Positions 6,787 through 15,190 of a stretch of 23,093 nt of DNA are shown here, one piece after another. This DNA comes from Oligosphaeraceae bacterium. Its GTDB lineage: Bacteria; Verrucomicrobiota; Lentisphaeria; Oligosphaerales; Oligosphaeraceae. Under the pieces are notes generated by a model, which was not told the DNA's origin, did no database searches, and worked only from the letters and a program-made list of their open reading frames with translations. Location: assembly GCA_012515455.1 (NCBI GenBank), contig JAAYYJ010000001.1, positions 1-23,093 of the forward strand. Reading direction: 5' to 3'. Position numbers and translations under genes: made by a program. Within the stretch, counting starts at the first letter, position 1. The number at the start of each line of letters is the position of its first letter.

Positions 6787-8190
6787 TCATTCCCTGCCGG
6801 TCCAGCAATAGGTACAAAGCTGTTCCTCCGGCAGGCCGATGGCAGCAATCATGTCTGACAGCGTCTGGTACTTCAAAGAAGTGAAGCCCATCTCCTGGCG
6901 GATATTTTCGACCATGGTCGCATAACGCTCGCTGTTCTCGTCGGCATATTCATCCAAATGCACATCGTCACGGCCTTCGAGCTTTTCAATCTGCCGCCGG
7001 GCAATCAGCTCCAGGCTGGAACGGCTGGGGGTGAAGCGCAAATACTTGCAGTTGTGAAGAATGGGCGGGCAGGCCGAGCGCACATGCACCTCCTTTGCCC
7101 CCCAGGCCGGCAGCCGCGCGAAGGTGTTGCGCAACTGGGTCCCGCGGACAATGGAATCTTCGCAGAACAACAGGCGCTGCCCCTTGATGAATTCCGAAAT
7201 GGGGATCAGCTTCATGCTGGCGACGTGCTTGCGCTCTTTGTGGCTGTCGTAGATGAAACTGCGCGGCCAGGTTGGCGTATATTTGACAAAGGCCCGCCGG
7301 TAGGGGATGTCGGCTCTAACCGCGTACCCCAAAGCGTGGGCAGTGCCGGAATCAGGCACCCCGGCGACCGCATCGACATTAATGCCGCGGTCGCGCTCGG
7401 CCAGGAACTCCCCGCAACGGTAGCGCACCAGCTCGGTGTTGATTTTTTCGTATGAGGAGGCCGGAAAACCGTAGTAAATCCACAGGAAAGCACAGACCCG
7501 TTTCTCTTTCCGGGCCGGGACCACCACCTGCCGGCCGTGCCCGTTCAGCAGCACCGCCTCGCCCGGCCCCAGCCAGTAATCGATTTTGTAGCCGAGGTTA
7601 TGCAAGGCGCAAGATTCTGAGGCCACGGCGTAGGAGCCGCGCTTCTTGCCGACCACCAGTGGCGTGCGCCCCCAGCGGTCGCGGGCGGCATAGAGCCCCT
7701 CGTCGGTCAGCAGCAGCATGGTGCAGGACCCCTCGATCTTCTCCTGGACATTGACAATGCCCTCGACAAAGCCGTGCTTCTGGCTGATGATTGAGGCGAT
7801 GATTTCGGTCGGGCTGACTTCCCCGCCGGCATTTTCAGCGAAATGCGCATTGTCATTCTGGAAGGCCTGGTCCCGCAACTCAATCAAGTTGTTGACCTTC
7901 GCCACTGCGGTAATGCCGAATTTGCCGTTCTTGCCGGAGATAATCAGGGGCTGGTCGTCGAAATCGCTGATGCAGCCGATGCCGATTTTCCCGTCCATGC
8001 GCAGGAGGTCATTCTCGAATTTGGCCCGGAATTGCTCATGGCGGATATCGTGGATGGCCCGAGTGAATCCGTTGGCACCCTTGACCATCATCCCGCCGCG
8101 CTGATTGCCCAGGTGTGAATGGTAGTCGATGCCATAAAACAAAGTAGAGGTACAGTTGCTCTTGGAAATCACCCCAAAAATGCCACCCAT
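6787..8190 (-). CDS. PurF-like amidophosphoribosyltransferase paralog lacking the glutaminase cysteine
   Basis: This 467-aa protein has both PurF domains. The N-terminal Ntn-type glutaminase domain starts MGGIFGV, whereas true PurF starts Met-Cys-Gly, so the nucleophile position is Gly2. The HNGN-type oxyanion motif reads AKVNN (residues 97-101), so glutamine hydrolysis looks lost. The C-terminal phosphoribosyltransferase domain keeps the PRPP loop FCEDSIVRGT (342-351) and GVPDSGTAHALGYA (277-290). Cys233, Cys381, Cys459 and Cys462 align with the four 4Fe-4S ligands of Bacillus-type PurF. From memory, similar MGG-starting proteins occur in Bacteroidetes and are usually annotated as amidophosphoribosyltransferases. 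The start at 8190 has GAGGAG 9 bases upstream. It is cytoplasmic. The reaction might use free ammonia or another acceptor, which is not shown by the sequence. Confidence 0.85.
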   Translation of the reverse strand: MGGIFGVISKSNCTSTLFYGIDYHSHLGNQRGGMMVKGANGFTRAIHDIRHEQFRAKFENDLLRMDGKIGIGCISDFDDQPLIISGKNGKFGITAVAKVNNLIELRDQAFQNDNAHFAENAGGEVSPTEIIASIISQKHGFVEGIVNVQEKIEGSCTMLLLTDEGLYAARDRWGRTPLVVGKKRGSYAVASESCALHNLGYKIDYWLGPGEAVLLNGHGRQVVVPARKEKRVCAFLWIYYGFPASSYEKINTELVRYRCGEFLAERDRGINVDAVAGVPDSGTAHALGYAVRADIPYRRAFVKYTPTWPRSFIYDSHKERKHVASMKLIPISEFIKGQRLLFCEDSIVRGTQLRNTFARLPAWGAKEVHVRSACPPILHNCKYLRFTPSRSSLELIARRQIEKLEGRDDVHLDEYADENSERYATMVENIRQEMGFTSLKYQTLSDMIAAIGLPEEQLCTYCWTGRE

Positions 8191-8262
8191 CTGAATTATC
8201 TCCTCTGTCCTAGTGCTCCGGCTGCTGCCATCTGCCTGGACGAACACGCCTGTAACCAAACA

Positions 8263-8291
8263 AATATAACTGCTGCCCAGAATCTTGGCAA
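8263..8291 (-). promoter_or_regulatory. Strong sigma-70-type promoter of the PurF-like gene
   Basis: On the minus strand TTGCCA (8291-8286) and TATATT (8268-8263) are separated by exactly 17 bases. Each box matches consensus at five of six positions. It lies between the rpsD terminator and the PurF-like gene, giving a leader of about 65 bases. This shows the gene is transcribed separately from rpsD. I see no purine riboswitch or operator in the leader. Confidence 0.7.
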
Positions 8292-8324
8292 GTCCCGGGC
8301 CGGGGGAAACAAAAAACGCAGGCA

Positions 8325-8354
8325 CAAAAAAAGCCGCACGCGATGCGTACGGCT
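8325..8354 (-). terminator. Intrinsic terminator of rpsD
   Basis: On the minus strand AGCCGTACGC, loop ATC, GCGTGCGGCT forms a 10-bp stem with one G-U pair. A run of seven T follows (8332-8326). It begins 16 bases after the rpsD stop. On the plus strand the T-run is absent, so it works in the minus direction only. Confidence 0.93.
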
Positions 8355-8369
8355 TCGATACTGTTGCGC

Positions 8370-9041
8370 TTAACGCGCGTAGTACTCAATGACTTTCATG
8401 ACTTCCACGCCCGTCTGGATTTCTTCCGCCAAGGGCTCGCGGGCGACGGTCACCTTGCATTCCTCGGCTTCCTTCTGCAAATAATCCGGAACCAGGGTGT
8501 CCAGGCCCTTGGAAATTTCGCAGATCACGGGCGAGCGCTGGGCGTTGATGCTGATCACCTGGCCCGGTTTCAGGCGGTAGCTGGCGCGGTCAACAATCCG
8601 GCCGTCGACCAGAACGTGACGGTGGGAGACAATCTGCTTGGCCGCCCAGATGGTCTTGGCCAGGCCGCTGCGGTAGACCACACTGACCAGGCGCATCTCA
8701 AGATTGCGCAGCAGCTTGTCAGCGGTGGTGCCTTCGCCACCTTTGGACTGCCGGTAGATGAAACGCAGCTGATGTTCGGTCAGGTCATAAAAAGTGCGCA
8801 GTTTCTGTTTTTCCAGGAGCAGCTCGCCGTAGGTCGAGAGCTTGTTGCGACGCTTGGTCGGGCCGTGCTGACCGGCAGGATAGGCACGGGCTTCTGCGGT
8901 GGCTTCGCCACCATCACGTTTCTTGATGGTGCGGCTGTTGGTCGGGCAGTTGGGCATGCCCCAAATGCACTGTCCAATACGACGGCACAAAGTGTGCTTC
9001 GCGCCTGATTTGCTGGTCTTCTTCGCTGCTGCATCAGCCAT
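8370..9041 (-). CDS. rpsD: 30S ribosomal protein S4
   Basis: This 223-aa protein matches S4 along its length. It has AYPAGQHGP, then the KLSTYGELLLEKQKLRTFY helix region, then an S4 RNA-binding domain with VSHRHVLVDGRIVD. S4 binds 16S rRNA early in 30S assembly and often represses its own operon. The N-terminus is odd: before the body there are His16, Cys19, Cys25 and Cys32 (HTLC, GQC, PNC) where zinc-type S4 proteins have four cysteines, plus a short insert before AYPAGQHG. It is slightly longer than the usual 200-210 aa. GAGGA lies 8 bases upstream of the ATG. It stands alone, not in an alpha-operon with rpsM, rpsK and rpoA, and ends at a strong terminator. Confidence 0.97.
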   Translation of the reverse strand: MADAAAKKTSKSGAKHTLCRRIGQCIWGMPNCPTNSRTIKKRDGGEATAEARAYPAGQHGPTKRRNKLSTYGELLLEKQKLRTFYDLTEHQLRFIYRQSKGGEGTTADKLLRNLEMRLVSVVYRSGLAKTIWAAKQIVSHRHVLVDGRIVDRASYRLKPGQVISINAQRSPVICEISKGLDTLVPDYLQKEAEECKVTVAREPLAEEIQTGVEVMKVIEYYAR

Positions 9042-9280
9042 AAGTACATTCCTCGTTGTTTTGGCTTGCTCGCCCGGAAATTCACTGCCGTCGCCTGTAG
9101 GACCAACTCCGCACCGCCATTCCGATGCCGGAGTCCAAAGAACTTAGCCTTGGAAGCGACTCCATGCCGGGAAAAGCCTTAATCTAATACCGGAAAAGAA
9201 TTTTTCCAGTCGGGACCAGCAGATTTGCCGACATTGCGGGCTGGCCTCTGGCAGTACCCGTACGCTGGGTGGCGGTGGTC

Positions 9281-10549
9281 TCAATACTGCAGGTCTGGCG
9301 GGCAGGGGTCGTAACGGGGATGCTTTAGCTCCGGGACGCGCATTCCGCCGCAGCGGTAGATGGCGGGCGGGCGGTCACAGGTGATTTGCAGCACGGGTGC
9401 GAGGGTCTGCTGCAGCAGCTCCGGGAGATCGACGGTGAGGCGGCCCTGATCCTGGCGGAAAGTGAGTCTGCCGGCGCTGGGCGAGTTGATCTCCAGCACT
9501 TCTGCCTCCAGGCCGCTGATGCTCCAGGTGCTGCCGCAGGGATAGAGCAGCGTGAAGAACAGGGTGTTACCGCTGGCGGTGAAGACGCCATTGGCATCCC
9601 AGTCGCCGCGTTCAGTGTCCTGGCGCAGGAAAGGCCCGAAAGTCAGCGGGTCGTTGCCGGTGATGGCCTGGCGCCCGCCCTGGTTCAGCCAGTGTCCGAC
9701 CTGGCGGATGATGATTTCCGAGGCCCGGGGAATGGCGCCGCTGCCGTCCGGACCGACATTCAGCAGCAGATTGCCGTTGCCGTTGCCGCAGCTCAGGAGC
9801 ATCCTGATGACCTCCAGCGGACTTTTCCAGTTATGGTCCCCGCCATGGAAGCCCCAGTGTTGGTTTAGGGTAACGCAGGCTTCCCAGGGCCGCCAGGGGT
9901 CGGGCGCGGAGAGATGCTGTTCAGGGGTGCCGAAATCTCCAGGCAAGCCGTTGCGTCCGTTGAACAGCAGCCAGGGTTGGATTGAGCGCATGGCAGCATT
10001 CATGCGTTCAGCCTGCCAGCCGTCCCGGTTGAAAGGCCACCACCCGTCATACCAGAGGATGTCGATGGGGTTGTACAACTGCAGCAATTCCTGCAAGCGC
10101 TGGAAAGTCCGGTCGATAAAGGTTTGGTATTGGCCGGCATTTTCCAGGGCGGCGACTGCATCGGGCTGGTCATACCAGTTGTTCAGGCTGTGATATAACC
10201 CGATGGCCAAGCCATGCCGCCGGGCCGCTGCCACAATCTCAGCAGTGAAATCCCGCTGGCAGAATTTTTGGGCATTGAAGTCGCTTAAACGGCTGTCATA
10301 CATCCGGAAGCCGTCGTGATGCATAGTGGTGAAGACCAGATACTTCATGCCTCCGGCTACAGCCAGGGAGCAGATTTGCTCGGCCGAGAAGGCCCGGGGC
10401 TGGAAGTCTGCTGCCAGGCGGCAGTACTCCGGGGGCGGAATCTGTTCCCGGTTCATCACCCATTCGCCCCGGCCCAACTGGCTGTATGGCCCGAAATGCA
10501 CGAACATGCCATAGCGCAGAGCAGAAAATTGCGGCAAAGACAGTGGCAT
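9281..10549 (-). CDS. Alpha-L-fucosidase, glycoside hydrolase family 29, cytoplasmic
   Basis: This 422-aa protein has clear GH29 landmarks. RYGMFVHFGPYS (12-23) opens the barrel, MHHDGF (76-81) carries the paired substrate-binding histidines, and ILWYDGWW (164-171) carries Asp168 as the expected retaining nucleophile. WEACVTLNQHWGF (222-234) and LLLNVGPDG (261-269) follow. GH29 enzymes remove alpha-linked fucose from glycans. The acid/base residue is variable in the family, and Glu210 or Glu223 are candidates. A small beta domain fills the last 110 residues. There is no signal peptide, so it should act on imported fucosylated oligosaccharides. GGGAG lies just before the ATG, and the preceding envelope-protein gene ends 58 bases upstream. 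Confidence 0.92.
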   Translation of the reverse strand: MPLSLPQFSALRYGMFVHFGPYSQLGRGEWVMNREQIPPPEYCRLAADFQPRAFSAEQICSLAVAGGMKYLVFTTMHHDGFRMYDSRLSDFNAQKFCQRDFTAEIVAAARRHGLAIGLYHSLNNWYDQPDAVAALENAGQYQTFIDRTFQRLQELLQLYNPIDILWYDGWWPFNRDGWQAERMNAAMRSIQPWLLFNGRNGLPGDFGTPEQHLSAPDPWRPWEACVTLNQHWGFHGGDHNWKSPLEVIRMLLSCGNGNGNLLLNVGPDGSGAIPRASEIIIRQVGHWLNQGGRQAITGNDPLTFGPFLRQDTERGDWDANGVFTASGNTLFFTLLYPCGSTWSISGLEAEVLEINSPSAGRLTFRQDQGRLTVDLPELLQQTLAPVLQITCDRPPAIYRCGGMRVPELKHPRYDPCPPDLQY

Positions 10550-10607
10550 AATTCTCCCGTAGAATGAATTGTGGGTATTTTTTTCGAGCGGGTTGCCGGA
10601 GGCCGGC

Positions 10608-13600
10608 TCAGGCCGGCGGTTGCGCTCGCGCGGCTGGATTGCTGTCAGGCTCCGGTGCGGGGCGCGACGGCCCTCCCCGCCGCCGGAACAACAGCCAGGA
10701 GACGGCCACTATGAAAGCCGCCAGGGCGCTGGCATTGCTCAGCAGCGCGTAAGTCAGCCAGGGCTGGAATACCGCCAGAGCTCCCAGGGCCGACAAGCCT
10801 GCGCCAATGGCCAGCAGCTTCTGGTGCAGAGCGGCCCGGCACAGCAGGATTCCCAAGCCCAGGATCAGCAGCAAGGGCAGCGTTTTGACCAGCCAGGCCG
10901 GTGCGGTGCGGATCACCATGGTTGCGGTCCCTTTGCCATCCTGCGGATGCAGGGCGGAAAACAGTATGGAGCGACCGGCCGTGACGAAGGAGCTCAGGTG
11001 CTCACGCGGGAAGTCCTGCCGACCGTCAGCACAGAGCCAGTTGAGCAGCTGGTCATCAGTCAGCCTGGACCGGGGATAAACGCTGAACAGACCGCGCACC
11101 ACCCAGATGTTCTCATCATTCCAGGGGCCAGTGCAGCCAAGCACCGCGCGGTCATCGGGCAGGTGTACGGACAGGTAGACCTGCTGCAGCGCCGTGTCGG
11201 CAGGGAACAGGGGAACGGGGAAGTCCCGGATTGGTTCCGGCAGCAGGTAGCGCAATTCCAGCAGTAGCAGTTCGCCCTGCCGGTGCGAGACCAGGGGCAC
11301 AAAGTACTGCTGGTCCTCGCCGCGCTCCAGTGGCACGGGCTGATTGCCCAGCCTTACCGGGGCATTGTCAAACTGGGCTTGCGGGGGCAGGCGCAGCTCC
11401 AGGCGCTGCTGCAGGCTGCGCAGGAGATAGCAGGCCTGAACGCTGGTCTGACCATTCTTGGTTCTGACCATCCGGACCAGCCCGCGCTCAATGCTGGTGC
11501 TCTTGACCGGGACATTCTGATATCTGGTGATCAGGATGCTCAGCTGCCAGTCGCCATGGAATGAATATGCGGTCGCGGCATCGGGCAGACTGAGACCATC
11601 CCGCAGGTCGAAGCGCGGGTCGATGGGGAGCAGATTCTGGCTTTCCGCAACCCGTAAGTCGGTCATCTCACTTTTCAGCAGTACGATCTGCCCCCAGCTG
11701 CGGTCAACCTGGCGCGGCATGATCTGCTGGCAGCTGATGCGACGGCTCTCGCCCGGAGGCAGTTCGCCGAGTTCTTCACTCCATTCCAGGACCACCTGCT
11801 GCCGGCCCAGGAATTCCTTCTCGCCTTGCAGAATAAAATTCTCCCAGCCCTGCCGGCTGTCGCTGCCCTCATCCGGCAGCAGGCGGTAGCCCCGACTGAG
11901 GATTTTAAGGCGCTGGGCCAACCCCGCGGGCAGGGTCAGGGGGAGGTGCTTGCGTCCGCTGTACAAGACTTCAATCTGCAGGTCGGTCTTCATGGTCAGC
12001 AGATTGCCGCTGAGCAAGGCCACGGTCTGCAGCTGGCTGACCGTGGTCTGAGCGGCCCGGCGCTCGGCTTGCAAGGTTAACTGCGGCAGAGGACTGCTGC
12101 TGAGGTAGCGGTAGGCCAGTACTGGCAGGATATCCTTGGGCAGACCGCTGAGGCTGAGTTCACTGAGCATGGTTTCATGCAAGGAACTGCTGCTGCCCTG
12201 GGCCAGGCGCAAGCTGGAATGCGCACAGACCGCCACCCGGCCGGATTCCGACCGCAGATTGTCATCCTGCAGGCATGCCAGCGACAGGGGCAAGGATACT
12301 GGCGGCTGCCCCGGGGTGAGCAGCTCCGGGTGCTGTAGTGGCTTGCTCAGGCGGAGGCTGATGCGCAGGTCCTTGCATTGCCGGCTGAGGCTCAGGCGCA
12401 GGATGCGCCGCCCGGATTGTGGCTCGGCCAGGAAATGCTCTTTGAGACAGTTCCCGCTGTCCGGGCCGCTGCTGACTTGGCAGGAATCCAGCTTAAGATC
12501 GTCCGGCAGCGAGATGAAGGTCTGGAAAATGCCCACTGGCCCGGTTTTGACCTGGCAGTCCAGGTTACAGGTGAGAGCCTCGGGGGTAATGGAAAAGATA
12601 CTGGTGCTGACCGCCTCCAGTGCGGCTTGCAGATTTTCTACCCGGCAGGTCAGTTTCCAGGGCGCGGCAGCGAAGCGGAAAGCCGCGCTGAGAGGCAGGC
12701 TGGTTTCCTGGAAATCGGCAGCGAGGGCGGCAATCTCAGTAAGTCCCAGGCGTTCCTGCACCTCGGCTTTCTGGGCTTCGCCGATAAAAATTCCCACCTT
12801 GCCGGTCTGCCGCAGTGCCGCGGGAATTTGCCAGCAGGGCAGGTCAGTGTTTCCCGGCTCATACGGCTTCTCCATTTCCAGAGTGAACGACTGCTGCCCG
12901 AGCAGCGGCTCATGGAATTCGAGCTTCAGCTGCTGAGTGCCCGGGGCGCCCGGGGCGGTTTTCCACTGCCGGATGTTCTCGGAATAGACCTGGGTGATGC
13001 GGCAGTCTGCCGGCAGGAGCAATTCCAGTTGCGGCAACGGAGAACGGCTGACCTCCAGACGGCAGATGCTCTGTGAGCGCAGCAACCCATTCTCCAGCAA
13101 AATTTTCTGGGTGCTGTCGGTGTAGACCACCGGCGGCAGTCCTTTGGCTCCCTCGCTCTTGGGCGTCCAGGCCAGATAGGGACGGGCGTTGCGCCCCAGC
13201 TGCAGTGCGATCCGGGTGTGCTGGTCATCTCCAGGCAGCTCGCGCTTGACCGTGCCGTCATCAGCGACACTGATTTTCAAGTTCGGCTGCGGAATTACCG
13301 CCTCCCAGGCATTGATCGGGCAGGGCGGAGCGGCGAAATCCAGGATGTGCAAGCCGGGGGCTTTCTTGAGCATGCAGGAGAATTGCAGCGTGATCTGCAG
13401 CGGCGGAGCCTGCGGAGTGCTGTTTTGGAGCAGGACTGCGTATCCTTTCTGGGGATCGAAAATCAGCTGTGCCGGCTGCGAACTCTGGAAGTCACTGATG
13501 GCACAGTCAGCCAGCTGCAAGGGCAGCAGCATCCAGCCTTGGCGATGCAGGTTAATCTGCACGGACATGCTGCCGCTCGCGCTGTCTTCGCCTATCTGCA

Positions 13601-13880
13601 GTTGGCCGTGCACGGCCGACAGCGAGCTGTCCAGTGGCGGCAGCGGCGGTTTGATCGTCTCGGCCGGGTAAGCTTTTTGCCAGAGGGCGGTGAATTCAGC
13701 ATACGGCAGGAAGATGCCGCGCTTGTCCTTTTCGAAGGTCTCCCACAGGCGCTGGTAGGGAATATAGATGTTTTTTTCCGGTGGCGGTACCGGCTGTTCC
13801 TGGGCGAGCAGCGGACGGGCAAGGCCGGTCAGCACGGCTGCAAGCAGGACCATCAAAAGCAAGCCTCTGGTATACATCAT
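10608..13880 (-). CDS. Large exported protein with C-terminal membrane segments, function unknown
   Basis: This 1090-aa protein starts with a signal peptide (about residues 1-26). Next comes IYIPYQRLWETFEKDKRG with GIFLPYAEFTALWQKA, a block I associate from memory with giant envelope proteins of Planctomycetes and relatives. The long middle looks like repeated beta-sandwich domains with many Leu/Pro/Gln and no catalytic motif I recognise. About three hydrophobic segments occupy residues 990-1065, followed by an Arg cluster and a Pro/Ala-rich tail. The bulk is therefore probably periplasmic and anchored at the C-terminus. I chose the ATG at 13880 because GGAGAAG lies 6 bases upstream; a second ATG follows directly, and an in-frame start at 13973 has no such site. 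It precedes the fucosidase by 58 bases and may share its transcript. Confidence 0.75.
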   Translation of the reverse strand: MMYTRGLLLMVLLAAVLTGLARPLLAQEQPVPPPEKNIYIPYQRLWETFEKDKRGIFLPYAEFTALWQKAYPAETIKPPLPPLDSSLSAVHGQLQIGEDSASGSMSVQINLHRQGWMLLPLQLADCAISDFQSSQPAQLIFDPQKGYAVLLQNSTPQAPPLQITLQFSCMLKKAPGLHILDFAAPPCPINAWEAVIPQPNLKISVADDGTVKRELPGDDQHTRIALQLGRNARPYLAWTPKSEGAKGLPPVVYTDSTQKILLENGLLRSQSICRLEVSRSPLPQLELLLPADCRITQVYSENIRQWKTAPGAPGTQQLKLEFHEPLLGQQSFTLEMEKPYEPGNTDLPCWQIPAALRQTGKVGIFIGEAQKAEVQERLGLTEIAALAADFQETSLPLSAAFRFAAAPWKLTCRVENLQAALEAVSTSIFSITPEALTCNLDCQVKTGPVGIFQTFISLPDDLKLDSCQVSSGPDSGNCLKEHFLAEPQSGRRILRLSLSRQCKDLRISLRLSKPLQHPELLTPGQPPVSLPLSLACLQDDNLRSESGRVAVCAHSSLRLAQGSSSSLHETMLSELSLSGLPKDILPVLAYRYLSSSPLPQLTLQAERRAAQTTVSQLQTVALLSGNLLTMKTDLQIEVLYSGRKHLPLTLPAGLAQRLKILSRGYRLLPDEGSDSRQGWENFILQGEKEFLGRQQVVLEWSEELGELPPGESRRISCQQIMPRQVDRSWGQIVLLKSEMTDLRVAESQNLLPIDPRFDLRDGLSLPDAATAYSFHGDWQLSILITRYQNVPVKSTSIERGLVRMVRTKNGQTSVQACYLLRSLQQRLELRLPPQAQFDNAPVRLGNQPVPLERGEDQQYFVPLVSHRQGELLLLELRYLLPEPIRDFPVPLFPADTALQQVYLSVHLPDDRAVLGCTGPWNDENIWVVRGLFSVYPRSRLTDDQLLNWLCADGRQDFPREHLSSFVTAGRSILFSALHPQDGKGTATMVIRTAPAWLVKTLPLLLILGLGILLCRAALHQKLLAIGAGLSALGALAVFQPWLTYALLSNASALAAFIVAVSWLLFRRRGGPSRPAPEPDSNPAARAQPPA

Positions 13881-14015
13881 CGTCTTCTCCATCTGGTTAG
13901 CTGTCGCAGACTGAACATAATTTAACCGACGCCGGATGATTGGACTGAGTATACTATAAGCGCTGAAATACATTCCTGCCCACCGCCCAAACCCCGGGGC
14001 AGAAGAAATCCCGGC

Positions 14016-14029
14016 GCCTGCCGGCAGGC
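14016..14029 (-). terminator. GC palindrome after the KamA-like gene, possible weak terminator
   Basis: GCCTGCCGGCAGGC is a perfect 14-base palindrome 21 bases past the KamA-like stop. A second small hairpin (GGCC, GACA, GGCC) sits between the two. On the minus strand a pyrimidine stretch with several T (TTTCTTCT) follows shortly after. The T-tract is interrupted, so termination is only plausible. The position fits the end of the four-gene carbohydrate/KamA run. Confidence 0.3.
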
Positions 14030-14050
14030 CTGTCGGCCTTGCCTCTGGAA

Positions 14051-15136
14051 TCAGAAATAGGGCACTGCCAGCCCCTCGTAATTCCGGTACACGACCTCCC
14101 CAGCGCTGTTTTTACCCAGGGTCACATCGGGCTCCAGGCGGATTTTCCCGGCGCCGTGGGGTAAATCAAAAGCATAAGCCGGCAGAGCCAGGCCGCTGAT
14201 CCGGCCCCGCAGGGCCGCAAGCAGCTCCAGGCCTTTCTCAACCCCGGTGCGGAAATGCATGGTGCCGGCGATGGGGTCGCCGTGAAAAAGATAGTACGGC
14301 TTGATTTTGAGGCGCAGCAGCCCGAGCAGGAGCTCACTGAGGGCCTCAGGGGTGTCGTTGACGCCTTTCAGCAGGACCGTCTGATTCACCACCGGGATGC
14401 CCGCCCGGAGGAGGTTGTCGGCGGCTCGGGCGGCCTCCGGGGTCAATTCCCGGGCGTGGTTGAAATGGGTGGCCAGCCAGGCGGTTTTACCGCTGGCGAG
14501 CAGGCGGCAGAAGTCCGGGTCCAGGCGTTGCGGCAAGGTTACTGGCAGGCGGCTGCCGAAGCGCAGAATCTGGATGTTCTCAACCGCACTGAACTCGGCG
14601 ATGATTTCCGCCAGGACCGCCTCGGGCAGGAGGAGTGGGTCACCGCCGGAAATCAGCACCTCGCGCAGTCCGGGCTGGCGGCGCAGGTACTCGGCGGCGG
14701 CCTTGATTTCGGCTTGGCTGGGGCAGCCCATGGCCAGCCCCCAGTGGCGCTTGCGCATGCAGTGCCGGCAATGTACTGCACAGCAGTTTCCGGTGATGAA
14801 CAGCGCCCGATCGGGATAACGGTGCACCAGGCGCGGGACCGGCGAACTGCGCTCTTCGGACAGGGCGTCCGGTTCGCCGGGCCCGTCCTGCAATTCGGCC
14901 GGATCAGGCAGGCACTGGCGCAGGATCGGATCGTGACAGTCGTTGCTTTCCGCCAGGGACAGGTAGTAGGGCGTGACCAGCAGCGGGTAGCGCTGCTGGG
15001 CCTCCTGGCAGCCGGCGAGGCTGCCCGGAGGCAGGGCGAGGCGCTGCTGCAGTTCCTCCAGGCTGGTCAGGGCGTTTGCCCGCTGCCAGCGCCAGTCCTG
15101 CCATTGCTCCGGGGTAGTGTCGGGGAAAAAATGCAT
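14051..15136 (-). CDS. KamA-family radical SAM aminomutase (lysine 2,3-aminomutase-like)
   Basis: This 361-aa protein carries the radical SAM cluster motif CxxxCxxC at Cys119, Cys123 and Cys126, preceded by VHRYPDRALF, which is typical of KamA. LISGGDPLLL (161-170) is the SAM-binding glycine-rich strand. Lys331 in HGAGK matches the PLP lysine, and Asp287 and Asp324 align with the two aspartates that hold the substrate amino group in clostridial lysine 2,3-aminomutase. The spacings of 37 and 7 residues match. The family moves the amino group of lysine from C2 to C3, or in EpmB modifies elongation factor P. Length lies between EpmB and classic KamA. Start: a TTG at 15154 is possible, but the ATG at 15136 is preferred. 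Neither has a strong ribosome binding site. The DUF4091 gene ends 54 bases upstream. Confidence 0.85.
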   Translation of the reverse strand: MHFFPDTTPEQWQDWRWQRANALTSLEELQQRLALPPGSLAGCQEAQQRYPLLVTPYYLSLAESNDCHDPILRQCLPDPAELQDGPGEPDALSEERSSPVPRLVHRYPDRALFITGNCCAVHCRHCMRKRHWGLAMGCPSQAEIKAAAEYLRRQPGLREVLISGGDPLLLPEAVLAEIIAEFSAVENIQILRFGSRLPVTLPQRLDPDFCRLLASGKTAWLATHFNHARELTPEAARAADNLLRAGIPVVNQTVLLKGVNDTPEALSELLLGLLRLKIKPYYLFHGDPIAGTMHFRTGVEKGLELLAALRGRISGLALPAYAFDLPHGAGKIRLEPDVTLGKNSAGEVVYRNYEGLAVPYF

Positions 15137-15190
15137 GGTTTTGCTCAGGTGCAAGCCGCAGCTGTGGCGGCGGCGAGGAGGGGGTGGTGG

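Noticed and set aside
9192..9207. AT-rich hairpin between the fucosidase and rpsD
   Set aside because: GGAAAA/TTTTCC is weak, lies upstream of both the rpsD ribosome binding site and the fucosidase end, and has no following T-run in the minus direction.
15137..15154. TTG start of the KamA-like gene six codons upstream
   Set aside because: It has no ribosome binding site and adds no recognisable family sequence. The ATG at 15136 is the simpler choice, though this is not certain.
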